Made by a program: the position numbers and the translations under genes. 64,000 nucleotides of DNA from the NCBI RefSeq assembly GCF_019670005.1, contig NZ_AP019783.1, positions 248,001 to 312,000 of the forward strand. The letters run 5' to 3'. This stretch comes from Methylomagnum ishizawai. GTDB taxonomy: Bacteria > Pseudomonadota > Gammaproteobacteria > Methylococcales > Methylococcaceae. Below, piece by piece: positions 55,855 through 64,000 of the stretch. How positions within the stretch are numbered: position 1 is the first letter of the stretch; each line of letters starts with the position of its first letter. The notes under the pieces were generated by a model. That model worked only from the letters and a program-made list of their open reading frames with translations. It made no database searches and was not told the origin of the DNA.

Positions 55855-55930
55855 CTTTCACCGCCATGTTGCAACCGTAGCCGGGATGGGCGCTGGAATC
55901 GAGCTTCCCAGGGAAACGCGCCCATCGCGG

Positions 55931-56803
55931 TCAGGACACCAGCCGCCGCCCCGTCAGCCGTTCCAGCACCTTGAGCGGGGCGGTTTCCGGGCGGGCTTGG
56001 TGTTCCACATCCAGATAAAAGGTCTGTTCCAGCATGAACTGGCCGGATAGGACCGCGTGCAGCACTTGGTCGGAATAGACGATCCAGGCGCTGCCCGGCG
56101 GGAAGGCGAAGGTCTCTTGCGGCACCTGGGCTTGGTAATCCAGGTCGGCCTTCCCGAGATCGTGCAACTGGCCCATGAGGTGATCGTATTCGCTGCGGCG
56201 GGATTTGGTGAGGCCCAGCCGTTCCAAGGCCCAGGCCGATCCCGGCCAGGGGCGGCGGGTCAGGGGCAGGAATTTCCGGGCATACGGCTCGAACGGTTCG
56301 CCGACCCGCCAGACCCTGGGTTTCCCTTCGGGATTGATATTGGCGAACACCCGCAACAAGCGCTTGCCGCCGGTGGGATTCGAGGGGAAGGAATCCACAT
56401 GCAGGCGGGAATCGTCCTTGCGCCAACTGGTTGCGCGCCCTTCCGCCCGCACCGTGCGGTAGGAGGCGAAACCGCGCCGCAGGTAGGGCCGGTATCCGGG
56501 AAACAAGCCGTGGACCAAGCGTTCCGCCCCGTCGGAAAAGCGGGCCAGCATCGTTTGCAGCGCCGCGACCGCGTCCGGCGCGCCGACCGCGCCGCGCAAT
56601 TCGGTCCCGCGCAGGCTGATGTTCTTGGCCTTGCCGTCGGTCCAGCCTTCGGCGAGGAAGCGCCGCTCGGCCTCCCCGACCGCGAATGCCAGCCGGGGCA
56701 GATAAAGCACTTGCCCGGTTTCCAAGCATTCGGTCCAGTTCTGTCCGTCCGGCGCGGTTTCCCAGGTGTCGATGGGGCATTCGCGGATGAGGCTCGGTGT
56801 CAT
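55931..56803 (-). CDS. kdoO: Kdo hydroxylase (3-deoxy-D-manno-octulosonate 3-hydroxylase type)
   Basis: The 290-residue protein resembles the Kdo hydroxylase family, iron- and 2-oxoglutarate-dependent oxygenases that convert Kdo of lipid A-linked core to Ko. The iron-binding motif is visible as HVDSFPS (HxD), and a later His sits in YSDQVLHAVLSG. The N-terminal part (WTECLETGQVLYLPRLAF) and the ending FMLEQTFYLDVEHQ fit the family. The enzyme acts on lipopolysaccharide precursors at the cytoplasmic face of the inner membrane. The neighbours are unrelated to LPS synthesis. Confidence 0.82.
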   Translation of the reverse strand: MTPSLIRECPIDTWETAPDGQNWTECLETGQVLYLPRLAFAVGEAERRFLAEGWTDGKAKNISLRGTELRGAVGAPDAVAALQTMLARFSDGAERLVHGLFPGYRPYLRRGFASYRTVRAEGRATSWRKDDSRLHVDSFPSNPTGGKRLLRVFANINPEGKPRVWRVGEPFEPYARKFLPLTRRPWPGSAWALERLGLTKSRRSEYDHLMGQLHDLGKADLDYQAQVPQETFAFPPGSAWIVYSDQVLHAVLSGQFMLEQTFYLDVEHQARPETAPLKVLERLTGRRLVS

Positions 56804-56914
56804 GGGTCGCTCCTTGGGCGAGGGTTGATCGGGTAGGCGGGCCGGGGCATAACCCCCGGATCGGCGGTGGATTTAACCATTTGCCGTCGGGTTTAGCGAC
56901 CGTTTGCGGAACCC

Positions 56915-57643
56915 TCAGCCCAGCGCGGCTTCCGCCGCCCGGATGATGCGCACGGTGTCCTCGGGGTAATCGACGCCATGCAGGAAATAGGTTTCCTCCG
57001 CATCGACGCAGCCGTGCCCCAGCAGGATGTCGCGGGCGAAGTCGCCCAGCCCGCCCCAGAATTCCCGCGCCATGAACACCACCGGGAAGGCTTCCAGCTT
57101 GCCGGTCTGGATCAGTGTGATGACCTCGAACGCTTCGTCCAGGGTGCCGAAACCGCCGGGCAGGATCACGAAGGCCCGCGAGTATTTCACCAACATCAGC
57201 TTGCGGATGAAGAAATGCTCGAACTCGATGAATTTGTCGAGATAGGCGTTGGGTTGTTGCTCGCGGGGCAGTTTGATGTTGCAACCGATGCTCAGGCCAC
57301 CCGCTTCCTTGGCGCCGCGGTTGGCGGCTTCCATGATGCCGGGGCCGCCGCCGGTCATCACGGCGTAACCGGCTTCGGCCAGGGCGCGTCCGGTGGCCCG
57401 CGCCAGGGCGTAGTAGGGATGCTCCTCGGGGAAGCGGGCCGAGCCGAACACCGTGACGCAGGGGGCTTCGAGGTCGAAGCTCTCGAAACCGCGCAGGAAC
57501 TCCAGGAAAAAGGTGACGGCGCTTTCGAGGTCGGCGGCGCGGTCGCGGGGGCCGGAGAGCAGCAGTTTTTCGGCGCCTTCGACCTTGCCCAGCAAGGAGA
57601 GCGAGCGGCCCGGATCGGCGCAGGGCGGGAGGGTGTGGGTCAT
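56915..57643 (-). CDS. LOG family protein (Rossmann fold, TIGR00730 type)
   Basis: The 242-residue product shows the LOG/lysine-decarboxylase-like motif PGGFGTLDE and the preceding MTGGGPGIMEAANRGA. Family members are nucleotide 5'-monophosphate phosphoribohydrolases, active in plants as cytokinin-releasing enzymes and in bacteria on AMP or pyrimidine nucleotides such as PpnN. The N-terminal 60 residues are variable. It stands alone between the Kdo hydroxylase and KefG-like genes. Confidence 0.9.
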   Translation of the reverse strand: MTHTLPPCADPGRSLSLLGKVEGAEKLLLSGPRDRAADLESAVTFFLEFLRGFESFDLEAPCVTVFGSARFPEEHPYYALARATGRALAEAGYAVMTGGGPGIMEAANRGAKEAGGLSIGCNIKLPREQQPNAYLDKFIEFEHFFIRKLMLVKYSRAFVILPGGFGTLDEAFEVITLIQTGKLEAFPVVFMAREFWGGLGDFARDILLGHGCVDAEETYFLHGVDYPEDTVRIIRAAEAALG

Positions 57644-57860
57644 GGCGTGGCCTCGTGGGGTGGAGGATGGAAAAGCGCGGGGGCTCGGGAATCAGCCCCA
57701 CCCATGCCCGTTCCGCCGCGATCAATCCCCGTGGTACAGCGTCATCGCGGGCACCGGATGCGGACCACATGGCCGCGCCGCGCGGGATTGTGGAGGATGT
57801 GGCCGGGTTTTTGGCGTAACCCCGCTTCGGCGGGCCGCGACCCGCCAGGCCGGCGCAGCG

Positions 57861-58385
57861 CTAGGCCAGGGTTTCCAGCCTGCGCCGCAAAGCCCGCCCG
57901 TGGCGGGCCATCTGAGCCTCGTCGGCAGCGTAGGCACCGTGGAAAACCATGGGTTCAAGCCAGGTCATGCCGCAGAAGCGGGCGGTCAGTTCGAAGGGTT
58001 TCAGCAGGTCGGCGACGGCGATGCCGTTGATGCCATCGGGCGCGTAGGCGGTGGCGGGCATCCCGGTGGTGACGCTGTGCAGCCAGCGTTTGCCGCGCAG
58101 GGCCAGTCCCTTCGCGCCATAGGCGAAATCCTGTTCCAGTACCACGTCGATCCACTCCTTGAGCAGGGCCGGGCAGCCATACCAATAGAAAGGATGCTGG
58201 AACAGCACCACATCGGCTTCCATCAAGAGGGCTTGCTCGCGTTGGATATCGATGTAGAAATTGGGATAGAGCGCGTAGAGATCGTTGACGCGGGCACCGG
58301 GCAGGTCGCGCAGGGCGTCCAGCACGGCGTGGTTGGCCCGCGAGCGTTCGGGGTAGGGATGGATGAACTGTATCAGGATGGTCAT
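57861..58385 (-). CDS. KefG-like NAD(P)H quinone oxidoreductase
   Basis: The ATG at 58385 gives 174 residues of flavodoxin-like fold. The sequence is close to KefG, the ancillary protein of the KefB potassium efflux system: HPYPERSRANHAVLDAL, NDLYALYPNFYIDI, LLMEADVVLFQHPFYWY, and LLKEWIDVVLEQDFAYG. KefG-type proteins bind the RCK domain of KefB and activate efflux and also reduce quinones. The likely channel partner here, at 24.1-25.9 kb, is 32 kb away instead of adjacent. It could instead serve another CPA2 antiporter or act alone. Confidence 0.82.
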   Translation of the reverse strand: MTILIQFIHPYPERSRANHAVLDALRDLPGARVNDLYALYPNFYIDIQREQALLMEADVVLFQHPFYWYGCPALLKEWIDVVLEQDFAYGAKGLALRGKRWLHSVTTGMPATAYAPDGINGIAVADLLKPFELTARFCGMTWLEPMVFHGAYAADEAQMARHGRALRRRLETLA

Positions 58386-58507
58386 GGCGGCGGGCTGGGA
58401 GCGACGAGCCTGGATCATAGCATGGCCCCCGCGCCGTTCCGGGCGGGAGAGGCCGGCCTGGCGCGTTGACGCTGAGTTTCGGCGCTTCCCCCGCGGCCGG
58501 GGCCGGC

Positions 58508-59257
58508 TCACCAGCGATAGCCGCCGAAAAAGCGCCGCCGATGTTCGGCCAGATAGCCCGGCCTCTGCATCGGCCCGACCAGGACCAAGCCCGCCAGGAA
58601 GCCGCCCACATGCGCCCAGAACGCCACGCCGCCACCCGCGCCGTGCAGCCCCGGCATCCCGCCCGCCAATTGCAGGATGAACCAATAGCCCAGCATCCCG
58701 ATGGCGGGCACCGAAACCGTGGTGAAGAAAAATCCAAGGAAGATCAAGGTATGGATGCGTGCGTGCGGATAGAGCCGGGCATAAGCGCCCATCACCCCGC
58801 CGATGGCCCCGGAAGCCCCGACCATGGGCGCGGTGGTGGCCGGGTCGGAGAGGATTTGCGCCGCCGCCGCCGCCAGCCCGCACAGGAGATAGAACACCAC
58901 GAACCGCAACGGCCCCATGCAATCCTCGATGTTGTCGCCGAACACCCAGAGGAACCACAGATTGCCGATGAGATGGAACCAACCGCCGTGCAGGAACATA
59001 TGGGTGAACAGGGTGGGCAGGGAGCCTTCGTCCTCCAATTCGCAGCCCAGATGCTCGTTCAACGGGATGACGGTGCCGGGCGGCACCCGGCCCAGGAGGT
59101 CGCCCGGAATCAAGCCGAGTTCGCATAATGAGCGGGCCAGGGGTTCGTCCGCGCCCAAGCCTTGGATGAAGACCCAACTGAAAATATTGAGCCCGATGAT
59201 GAGGAGCAAGGCCAGCGGCCTGCCCAGGGTGGGGTTCTCGTCGCGCAATGGGAACAT
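58508..59257 (-). CDS. Rhomboid family intramembrane serine protease
   Basis: ATG 59257 (MFPLRDENP) gives 249 residues with six to seven membrane segments. The rhomboid dyad is visible: the Ser in GASGAIGGVMGAY and the His in AHVGGFLAG. The loop with THMFLHGGWFHLIGNLWFL is the characteristic HxxxN region. These inner-membrane proteases cut transmembrane substrates. The longer in-frame upstream extension to 59419 is polar, not conserved and crosses the intergenic region, so it is rejected. Confidence 0.93.
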   Translation of the reverse strand: MFPLRDENPTLGRPLALLLIIGLNIFSWVFIQGLGADEPLARSLCELGLIPGDLLGRVPPGTVIPLNEHLGCELEDEGSLPTLFTHMFLHGGWFHLIGNLWFLWVFGDNIEDCMGPLRFVVFYLLCGLAAAAAQILSDPATTAPMVGASGAIGGVMGAYARLYPHARIHTLIFLGFFFTTVSVPAIGMLGYWFILQLAGGMPGLHGAGGGVAFWAHVGGFLAGLVLVGPMQRPGYLAEHRRRFFGGYRW

Positions 59258-59783
59258 GCTTGCCTCGCTGGGTGATGGCCTGGATGGAGGGTGGGCGGGA
59301 ACAAACTTTGGGGTTTGGCCGAAAGCAACTTCCCGGTTCCGCTGTGAATAAAAACGCGCTGGAGTGCCAACCTCAGTTTGCGCGGGGCCGGTGCGTACCA
59401 ACCGAAGTTTGTACTCCAAGGCGATATAGGGAAGTTATTTCCGGTCCAACCCTCGGAGCCGGCCCGGCAGAAAGAAGTTCGGGGGGCGTCAAGCCCGCTG
59501 TGGATTTTCAGAACCCTGCGGAATGGGCTATCCGAGCGGCTGTGGCGACGATGGATGGGCGTTGCCTGCCAAAGCGCGGCTTCGCCGCCCACTGGTCGGG
59601 CAAGGACCGCGAAATCCTCGCCGGCACCGCCGCGAACCGCCCATGGAAATCCCCGCTCGACCTTGGCTTGGCAAGTGCCGGGGGGTTCTGAAAACCTGCC
59701 TATACTGTGTACGAGCATGACCGCCTTGGCCCATCACCCAACAAATATCTTTTATTAATCAGGTATATAGGGGATAGCCCCGC
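59258..59783. other. 526-bp gap with hairpins and a MITE-like element
   Basis: No real gene lies here. The stretch contains GTACCAAC/GTTTGTAC arms with one mismatch at 59395-59414, related short repeats at 59365-59380 (CCAACCTCAGTTTG) and 59288-59300 (CAAACTTTGG, inverted), and a 190-bp segment bounded by inverted repeats at 59505-59694. The promoter of the sensor gene should lie in the AT-rich last 80 bp (59700-59780). Confidence 0.5.
59505..59694. mobile_element. MITE-like segment with perfect 12-bp inverted termini
   Basis: TTTTCAGAACCC (59505-59516) and its exact reverse complement GGGTTCTGAAAA (59683-59694) bound 190 bp with no gene. A few matching bases on either side extend the termini imperfectly. 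No clear target-site duplication is seen. A non-autonomous transposon remnant is plausible. Confidence 0.45.
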
Positions 59784-62700
59784 ATGAGAGCCCGAACTGG
59801 TCTGAATCTCCTGGCGCTGGCGGTAGGAAGTGCGGGCATGGCCTTATCTCATGCCGCCTTCGCCGGGACGTTCACCGATGCCATCGCCCTTGGCTGGTGG
59901 TGGGAGGGGGGTTCCGCAGCCTTGTTGCTTGCCGCCGTGTTCTGGTGGCACCATCGAAGAAAGCTTGGAAATAGCGATGGGCGCTCATCCCTGGCCGCTC
60001 ATCCCGGTCAAGTTCAAGACGAAACACCCGATGCCAAGTTACGGCCTCGGCCTTGGATTCCGCTGGGGATTTTCCTGGGGATCGCCACATTGATCGGTGT
60101 GTTCGGTTGGGTCTTCTACCGCCATGAACGGTTGCAACACCGCACCATACAGGAAAACCAACTGGCCGCCATCGCCGACTTCAAGCGGCAACAAATCGAA
60201 GCCTGGCTCGGAGAACGCCGCCGGGCCGCCATGACTTGGCGCAAGGGCAGTATTTTCGGGGAAGTCGTCGTGCAATGGTTGGCGGGGAATGGCAAGGACC
60301 GCTCCCAGGAGCGGCAGATCGAAAAGCGCTTATGGACCATCAAGGAGTTCCTTGGCTACACCAGCGTGGCATTGTTGGACGGCGAAGGGCGGGTGCGGTT
60401 GCGGGTGGGGGCGGAACCCGCGCTGTCGCCCCAATTCGTGGAACTGAGCCGCATGGCCATGGCCAGCGGGCAGGTTCAATTCTCCGACCTGTACCGGATG
60501 GTGAAGGGCGCCGGTTCGGAGGTCAATATGGATTTCATCGCACCGCTCAGCGGGCTCGATAGCGAACGCCCGGCCGCCGTGTTGGCCTTCACCACTTCCG
60601 CCAACGAATTCCTGTTCCCCTTGATCCAATCCTGGCCGCTGCCCAGCGGTTCCGCTGAAACCGTGCTGGTTCGCCGCGAAGCCGGTTCGGTGTTGTTCCT
60701 GAATGCCTTGCGGCACCATCGGGACGCGGCTTTCAACCTGAGTTTCCCCTTGAGCAACCAGGCGTTGCTGGCCGTGCGTGCCGTCGAAGGCCAGCAAGGC
60801 ATCGCCACGGGCCAGGATTATCGCGGAGTGCGGGTATTGGCATCCATTACCGGCATCGCGGGCACGCCTTGGCGGTTGATCGCCAAGGTCGATGTCGGCG
60901 AGATCGATGCCCCGGCCCGCCGCGACGCCGCCATCGTTACCGGGACCTGCCTGGCGTTGATGTTGGCGGCGGGCACGGCCACCGCGCTGGCTTGGCGCAG
61001 GCGGCGCTATGCCTTGGAGTCGGCCTATCAAGAGGAGCGGGCCAAGCGGGCCATCCTATCCATGCGCTTGGACGACCTGGCCCGCGATGCCACCGATATC
61101 ATCTTATTGACCGACGGCGATGGGAATATCCGCGATGCCAATCAACGCGCCATCGACGCCTATGGCCAAAGCCACGAAGCTTTGTGCGGCCTGTCGCTGC
61201 TGGATTTGGTCCCGCCCGAGCTACGCGCCGCTGCCAAGGCGGAATGGAACAAAGCCGTGGACCAAGGCCAAGCGCGCTTCGAAACGCTGCACCGTTCATG
61301 GCAAGGCGGGGATTTCCCGGTCGAGGTGAATACCCATCGCATCGGTTATGGCGATGTCCTGCTGATGCAAAGCGTCATCCGCGATATCAGCGAGCGCCGC
61401 CGGGTGGAAGCTGAAATCCGCCGCCTGTCCGAACTGGGCAGGGTGCTGAGCCGCTGCAATCCCTGCGTCTTATCACAGGTCGGGCCGGATGGGTTTTTGG
61501 GGGAAACCTGCCGTTTGGTGGTCCGCCATGGTGGGTTTGCGATGGCTTGTGCCTATGGCGGCATGGGACGGAATGGCGAGCCGATGTTGTTGGCCTATTT
61601 CGGCAACCATCCGGGGGCCTTGCCGGTGGCCCAAACGCACCGGGGAACCGTCCGGGAAGTGGCGGACGAGGTGCGATGCGCCCGCGATGGTGGACCCGCT
61701 TGGTTCCCCGATGCCCGCGGGCTGGTATTCCGTTTGCCTTGGCTGGGCGAAACGCCCCTGACGGGGTTCGGGTGCTACGCCGCGGTACCCATAGCCGGGG
61801 AACCGGGCTTGGCGGGGGCTTTGCTGTTGTTCGGCGGCCAACCCGAACCGTTCTCCCAGCATGTCGAACCGTTCCTCGAGCGTTTGGCGGAAAACACCAC
61901 CCGCGGGTTGGAACTCCTCGCCCAGCGCGAGGCGTTGCGGTCCAGCCGCGACCGCCTAGGCGCCATGCTGGATAATATCGATGGGGTCGTCTGGTCGCTG
62001 GACCCCTATACCTTCGATCTTGTTTATACCAATCCTTCGATAGCGCGTATGACCGGCTACGCGGCGGAGGTTATGCTTGCCCAGCCCGGCTTATGGCGGG
62101 ACATGTTGCTTCCCGGTGATCGGATTCGGCTCATGGATGATCTGAACCAAGCCAAATTGACCGGGGCGCTGGGCGGCGACTACCAGATCATGCGCCTGGA
62201 TGGCCACCGGCGCTGGGTCAATATCCAAGGCCGCATGGTGTTCGACGCCAACGGCCGGCCCCAGCGGTTGGACGGGATCGCCTTCGATATCACCGAGCGC
62301 CGTTTGAACGAGATCGCCAACGAGGCCATCCAATTGATCTCGGCGGTATTCCTGAAGCATCGCCAGGCATCGGAACCCTACCGGCAGGTGGCCGAACTCC
62401 TCGCGCAACGCCTGGAGTTTCCGATGGTTTGCATCGATCTCTATAACCCCCTGACCGAGCGGATGGAGTCCCTGGGCTGTTCCGTTCCGCAGGCTGTCGG
62501 CGAATCCATCACCGCCACCGTCTCGGCCCGTGGCACCTCCTGGTACGAAACCGACCTCGCCAGGAACGGCGGCGATCCCGGCTGCGAGGGGTTGCGCCAA
62601 CTCGGTGGACGGTCTTTCATCGCCATGCCCTTGTGGATAGGCAACGAACCGCTCGGTGGCTTGTTGTTGGCCGATACCGCGCCCCGCCCGGATATAGGGT

Positions 62701-63542
62701 CCTGGCAAATCTATCTATGCTTGATCGCCAGCCGCCTCGCCATGGAAATGGATCGACGCCGCAGGACCCGTGGCCTCGACCGCCAAGCCCAAGAATTCCG
62801 TCAGTTGCTCGACAGCCTGTTCATCTATGCCGGCATCCTGACGCCCGAGGGCATGGTGATCGACATTAACCGCACCGCGCTGGAAACGGTGGGGCTGCGA
62901 TTGGAAGACGTGCAGGGTCGGCCTTTCGAGGATACCCCTTGGTGGAGCGCTTCGGAAGCGAGCCAGCAGCGGCTGCGCGAAGCATTGACCGAGGCCGCCC
63001 AAGGCAGGACGGTCCGTTACGATACCCAAATACAGTACCGTCCCGGCGACTGCGCGACCATCGATTTCGGAATCACGCCCATCTTCGATGCGGAGGGGCA
63101 GGTGACATACCTGGTCCCTTCCGCCTTGGATATTAGCGAACGCTGCCGTGTCCAGGAGGAAGCGCGCCGTCAGGGCGCTTGGTTGCGTGCGGGGATCGAT
63201 AGGGTGCCTATCGGCCTGATGATCGTCGATCCCCGTTCCGGCCATTTGCAAAAGGCCAATCAAACCCTTTGCCAATTCCTGGGTTATCGGGAGGAGGCTT
63301 TGTTGGGCATGGCTTGGCTGGATTTGCTCATGCCGCTGGATCATGAAACTCATCGCCAAGGTATTGAAAGCTTGCTGCGCGGGGCGGTGGAAGCCTATAC
63401 AGCCCGGGAGCATTACCGGCATTGCAACGGCGATGCTCTGCCTTTCCTGGTCGAAATCCGTTATGGCCGCTACGCCGATGCCGATCTGGACGCCCTGATG
63501 GCGACCTTGGTTCCATCCGCTATGGAAGGCCCGCCGCCATGA
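59784..63542 (+). CDS. Membrane multi-PAS/GAF sensor protein with no recognisable output domain
   Basis: The 1252-residue protein has N-terminal hydrophobic segments (about residues 7-28, 42-56 and 92-112), an extracytoplasmic sensor of about 260 residues, and a further membrane segment (about 382-405, AIVTGTCLALMLAAGTATALAW). The cytoplasmic part is PAS (about 425-550, ending VIRDISERRR), GAF (about 560-725), PAS (about 730-850, ending DITERR), GAF (about 870-1010), PAS (about 1020-1140, ending LDISERC) and a final PAS (about 1150-1245). No histidine kinase, GGDEF, EAL or methyl-accepting domain follows. The stop overlaps the next gene by ATGA, so truncation by frameshift is unlikely. It may signal through a partner protein. 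Confidence 0.85.
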   Translation: MRARTGLNLLALAVGSAGMALSHAAFAGTFTDAIALGWWWEGGSAALLLAAVFWWHHRRKLGNSDGRSSLAAHPGQVQDETPDAKLRPRPWIPLGIFLGIATLIGVFGWVFYRHERLQHRTIQENQLAAIADFKRQQIEAWLGERRRAAMTWRKGSIFGEVVVQWLAGNGKDRSQERQIEKRLWTIKEFLGYTSVALLDGEGRVRLRVGAEPALSPQFVELSRMAMASGQVQFSDLYRMVKGAGSEVNMDFIAPLSGLDSERPAAVLAFTTSANEFLFPLIQSWPLPSGSAETVLVRREAGSVLFLNALRHHRDAAFNLSFPLSNQALLAVRAVEGQQGIATGQDYRGVRVLASITGIAGTPWRLIAKVDVGEIDAPARRDAAIVTGTCLALMLAAGTATALAWRRRRYALESAYQEERAKRAILSMRLDDLARDATDIILLTDGDGNIRDANQRAIDAYGQSHEALCGLSLLDLVPPELRAAAKAEWNKAVDQGQARFETLHRSWQGGDFPVEVNTHRIGYGDVLLMQSVIRDISERRRVEAEIRRLSELGRVLSRCNPCVLSQVGPDGFLGETCRLVVRHGGFAMACAYGGMGRNGEPMLLAYFGNHPGALPVAQTHRGTVREVADEVRCARDGGPAWFPDARGLVFRLPWLGETPLTGFGCYAAVPIAGEPGLAGALLLFGGQPEPFSQHVEPFLERLAENTTRGLELLAQREALRSSRDRLGAMLDNIDGVVWSLDPYTFDLVYTNPSIARMTGYAAEVMLAQPGLWRDMLLPGDRIRLMDDLNQAKLTGALGGDYQIMRLDGHRRWVNIQGRMVFDANGRPQRLDGIAFDITERRLNEIANEAIQLISAVFLKHRQASEPYRQVAELLAQRLEFPMVCIDLYNPLTERMESLGCSVPQAVGESITATVSARGTSWYETDLARNGGDPGCEGLRQLGGRSFIAMPLWIGNEPLGGLLLADTAPRPDIGSWQIYLCLIASRLAMEMDRRRRTRGLDRQAQEFRQLLDSLFIYAGILTPEGMVIDINRTALETVGLRLEDVQGRPFEDTPWWSASEASQQRLREALTEAAQGRTVRYDTQIQYRPGDCATIDFGITPIFDAEGQVTYLVPSALDISERCRVQEEARRQGAWLRAGIDRVPIGLMIVDPRSGHLQKANQTLCQFLGYREEALLGMAWLDLLMPLDHETHRQGIESLLRGAVEAYTAREHYRHCNGDALPFLVEIRYGRYADADLDALMATLVPSAMEGPPP

Positions 63543-64000
63543 AGCCCATGTTCCTTCCCTGCTGCGTCACGGTGCTGGCCGCCCTGTTCGGTGGCCCTGT
63601 CCAGGCCGCCCCGGTGGATGTGATATTGGCCCTCGACCACTCCGGCAGCATGAAAAGGACCGATCCCAACCGCGATAGCGTCCAGGGCGTGGAATTGTTC
63701 GCCGACCTGCTCGGCAAGGATGACCGGCTGGAATTCATGGGTTTCGCCGGGCGGGCCGAGACCTTGCTGCCGCTCACCGCCGGGTCCGGGCCCGCCGTCC
63801 GGGAACGGCTGTCCCGGCTGGCGCAGGCGCTCCCCATGAACGGCCAGCGCACCGATTTCGGCGAGGCCCTGCGGTTGGCCTATGAAGACCTGATCGTCGC
63901 TGCCGCCCCGCCGGATACCCGGCGCATGGTGGTGATATTTTCGGACGGTCAACTCGATCTCGGAGACGCCGCCGCCAACAATACGGCCCAAGCGCTCATC
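63539..64000 (+). CDS. Secreted von Willebrand A domain protein, 3' end cut by window edge
   Basis: An open frame starts at ATG 63539, overlapping the sensor stop by ATGA, and stays open to the end of the window (154 codons). A signal peptide (about residues 4-24, FLPCCVTVLAALFGGPVQAA) precedes a vWA domain with the metal-ion site DHSGSM (residues 33-38), the middle Thr in GQRTDFGEAL, and VVIFSDGQ near the Asp of the third metal-binding loop. vWA domains bind proteins through a divalent ion. Coupling to a sensor suggests joint function. Confidence 0.85.
   Translation, partial: MKPMFLPCCVTVLAALFGGPVQAAPVDVILALDHSGSMKRTDPNRDSVQGVELFADLLGKDDRLEFMGFAGRAETLLPLTAGSGPAVRERLSRLAQALPMNGQRTDFGEALRLAYEDLIVAAAPPDTRRMVVIFSDGQLDLGDAAANNTAQALI

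Noticed and set aside
57781-57845. CCCGC-TTCG-GCGGG hairpin as a terminator before the KefG-like gene stop
   Set aside because: No T-tract follows on either strand, and the stem is only five base pairs.
63400-63600. Frameshift that removed a histidine kinase from the multi-PAS sensor
   Set aside because: The alternative frame after the stop encodes a signal peptide and vWA domain, not kinase motifs.

Overview
The window is a stretch of high-GC bacterial chromosome, open at both ends. The gene order smc-zipA-ligA, the trmJ/suhB/cysE neighbourhood, UbiD, QueF, a Kdo hydroxylase and two MscS channels point to a Gram-negative gammaproteobacterium. The taste of the accessory genes (RTX and haemagglutinin giants, di-haem cytochrome, truncated globin, ModE) fits a Methylococcaceae-like methanotroph, but no methane-oxidation marker lies in the window, so that placement is inference.

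Region 1 (1-13.5 kb) is mainly housekeeping: a cut SWIM zinc-finger protein, a transposase remnant, queF with a possible attenuator, smc, a low-GC type II restriction-modification pair wedged between smc and zipA, then ligA, ubiD, a radical SAM/SPASM protein and an Rpe-like epimerase. Region 2 (13.53-13.76 kb) is a non-coding cluster of six perfect DnaA boxes, an AT-rich stretch and a perfect IHF consensus: a candidate replication origin or DnaA-binding control locus. Region 3 (13.9-25.9 kb) holds an MscS-type channel, a MoxR-DUF58-transglutaminase set, cysE/trmJ divergent from suhB, and a KefB-type antiporter.

Region 4 (25.9-50 kb) is a block of envelope and secreted proteins. On the minus strand are an outer-membrane barrel protein, an RTX protein with an embedded seven-repeat FG-GAP propeller, two secreted paralogues that share an unknown N-terminal domain but carry different C-terminal modules (cysteine-rich repeats or PKD domains), and a PstS-like binding protein. 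Facing them across a palindrome-rich 516-bp divergent region is a plus-strand operon: a small molybdopterin-fold protein, a di-haem cytochrome c, a truncated haemoglobin, a 100-residue unknown and a 3550-residue haemagglutinin-type exoprotein. No type I exporter and no TpsB partner is in the window.

Region 5 (50-64 kb) has modE, a second MscS channel with DUF2950 and DUF3300 proteins, Kdo hydroxylase, a LOG-family protein, a KefG-like oxidoreductase, a rhomboid protease, a MITE-like element, and a multi-PAS/GAF membrane sensor with no output domain overlapping a secreted von Willebrand A protein that runs off the end. The most noteworthy items are the DnaA-box cluster, the haem/globin/adhesin operon and the paralogous secreted pair with interchangeable modules.
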